Of a stretch of DNA of 64,000 nt, positions 63,438 through 64,000 are shown piece after piece. The stretch is from Spizellomyces punctatus DAOM BR117 (taxonomy: Eukaryota > Chytridiomycota > Chytridiomycetes > Spizellomycetales > Spizellomycetaceae). The notes below the pieces were generated by a model. The model saw nothing but the letters and a program-made list of their open reading frames with translations, ran no database searches and was not told the origin of the DNA. The translations under genes and the position numbers were made by a program. Numbering within the stretch: the first letter of the stretch is position 1; the number at the start of each line of letters is the position of its first letter. The stretch is taken from positions 789,783 to 853,782 of the forward strand of contig NW_015971544.1 of the NCBI RefSeq assembly GCF_000182565.1, given 5' to 3'.

Positions 63438-64000
63438 ATGTCCTACTACTTTCCATCCGTAACGCTCACTGACATTCCTCGCTTTCCACTAACGAATGCC
63501 TACAAACGACCCAGCTGCACCACGCCGCCCCCCAAAACTTCTATCTCTCGTAATTCCGTTCGTCTGTGCCTAGAAAAGAACAAGACAGTATTGTACTCTA
63601 GAGAACAAGTCATTTCCCGGGTGACCATCCGCGGCAAAAATCCGGGCAATGATGGAAATTTCTCTTACTATATACTCTCATTCAGCGACTTTCCCGGGAA
63701 AGAGAGTGGGGTTGCATCACTTGAGGAAGGTTTGGCGGTTGAGGATATGAGAGTTGTTGGAACCGAGGTTCGAGGACTTGTCACATTACGGGTTGCTGAG
63801 TGGGTGGCGAATGATGAGCAAACACCCACGTTGAACGTGGAGGCCTCCCTCAATCAATGGTCCACTCACATCAGCGTCACGGCAAGCAGAGTGGGAGCGG
63901 ACCCGTCAAGAGATGTTGGGTGGGACTTGTACGAATTTGCATTTCCTTGCGGACAAGGTTGTCCGATTGGGGACACAGTGGAAGCAGCGATTGACAAGGC
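63438..64000 (+). CDS. Unidentified protein, 5' part only (runs off the window)
   Basis: An open frame of 187 codons starts at 63438 with MSYYFPSVTLTDIPRFPL and has no stop before the window ends. It is rich in beta-type sequence (VLYSREQVISRVTIRG, EVRGLVTLRVAEWV, WSTHISVTASRV) with a final DLYEFAFPCGQGCP. The pattern may be an Ig-like or carbohydrate-binding (CBM21-like) fold, but this is a guess; no signal peptide is seen. Its length, codon-like regularity and lack of interruptions support a real gene. Confidence 0.6.
   Translation, partial: MSYYFPSVTLTDIPRFPLTNAYKRPSCTTPPPKTSISRNSVRLCLEKNKTVLYSREQVISRVTIRGKNPGNDGNFSYYILSFSDFPGKESGVASLEEGLAVEDMRVVGTEVRGLVTLRVAEWVANDEQTPTLNVEASLNQWSTHISVTASRVGADPSRDVGWDLYEFAFPCGQGCPIGDTVEAAIDK

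Overview
The window is nuclear DNA of a fungus, most likely an early-diverging zoosporic (chytrid-type) lineage. The genes have many short GT-AG introns (about 40-200 bp, with some 9-17 bp exons). The gene set fits this too: a CSC1/OSCA channel, Bet2, a Cdc4/Fbw7 F-box WD40 protein, a carotenoid cleavage oxygenase, an Hv1-type proton channel and a homeodomain factor. A Fanzor (eukaryotic TnpB-like) element of the kind best known from Spizellomyces is present. The species assignment is inference.

Layout. Positions 1-13.6 kb are gene-dense: a membrane-anchored double-START protein (-, runs off the left edge), an LLP/DUF2423 protein (-), a 203-aa voltage-sensor-like protein (+), a small unknown gene (+), a 12-exon carotenoid oxygenase (+) and a Cdc4-like protein (-). 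Positions 15.35-26.39 kb hold one nested transposon: a Fanzor element with 34-bp terminal inverted repeats. Its gene is broken by an 8.8-kb chromodomain Ty3/Gypsy retrotransposon (4-bp target duplication), by a 52-bp perfect palindrome (5-bp target duplication) and by a TGA codon. Removing the two insertions brings back one frame of 632 codons plus stop, interrupted only by that TGA.

Positions 27-38.3 kb are gene-dense again: a CSC1-like channel, an Hv1-like proton channel with an altered S4 signature, Bet2, and a 1454-aa protein built of two unfamiliar repeat families. From 38.4 to 60.5 kb the only clear protein gene is a UBE2O/BIRC6-type E2 enzyme. The rest is a repeat-rich accessory region: three identical tRNA-Met genes, one tRNA-Cys gene surrounded by many decayed tRNA-Cys-like copies, several minisatellites, a fold-back inverted repeat, an 85-bp copy of the upstream repeat gene and a captured fragment of a short-chain dehydrogenase. 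The right end (61-64 kb) carries a homeodomain transcription factor and the start of an unidentified gene.

Most striking points: the triply disrupted Fanzor locus with a candidate guide-RNA end; the two retrotransposon LTRs, which differ at nine positions, every one a CpG to TpG/CpA change; the Hv1-like channel that lacks the S4 Trp and third Arg; and the repeat protein with a fragment of its gene pasted 1.2 kb downstream. No database search was run; all calls come from reading the sequence.
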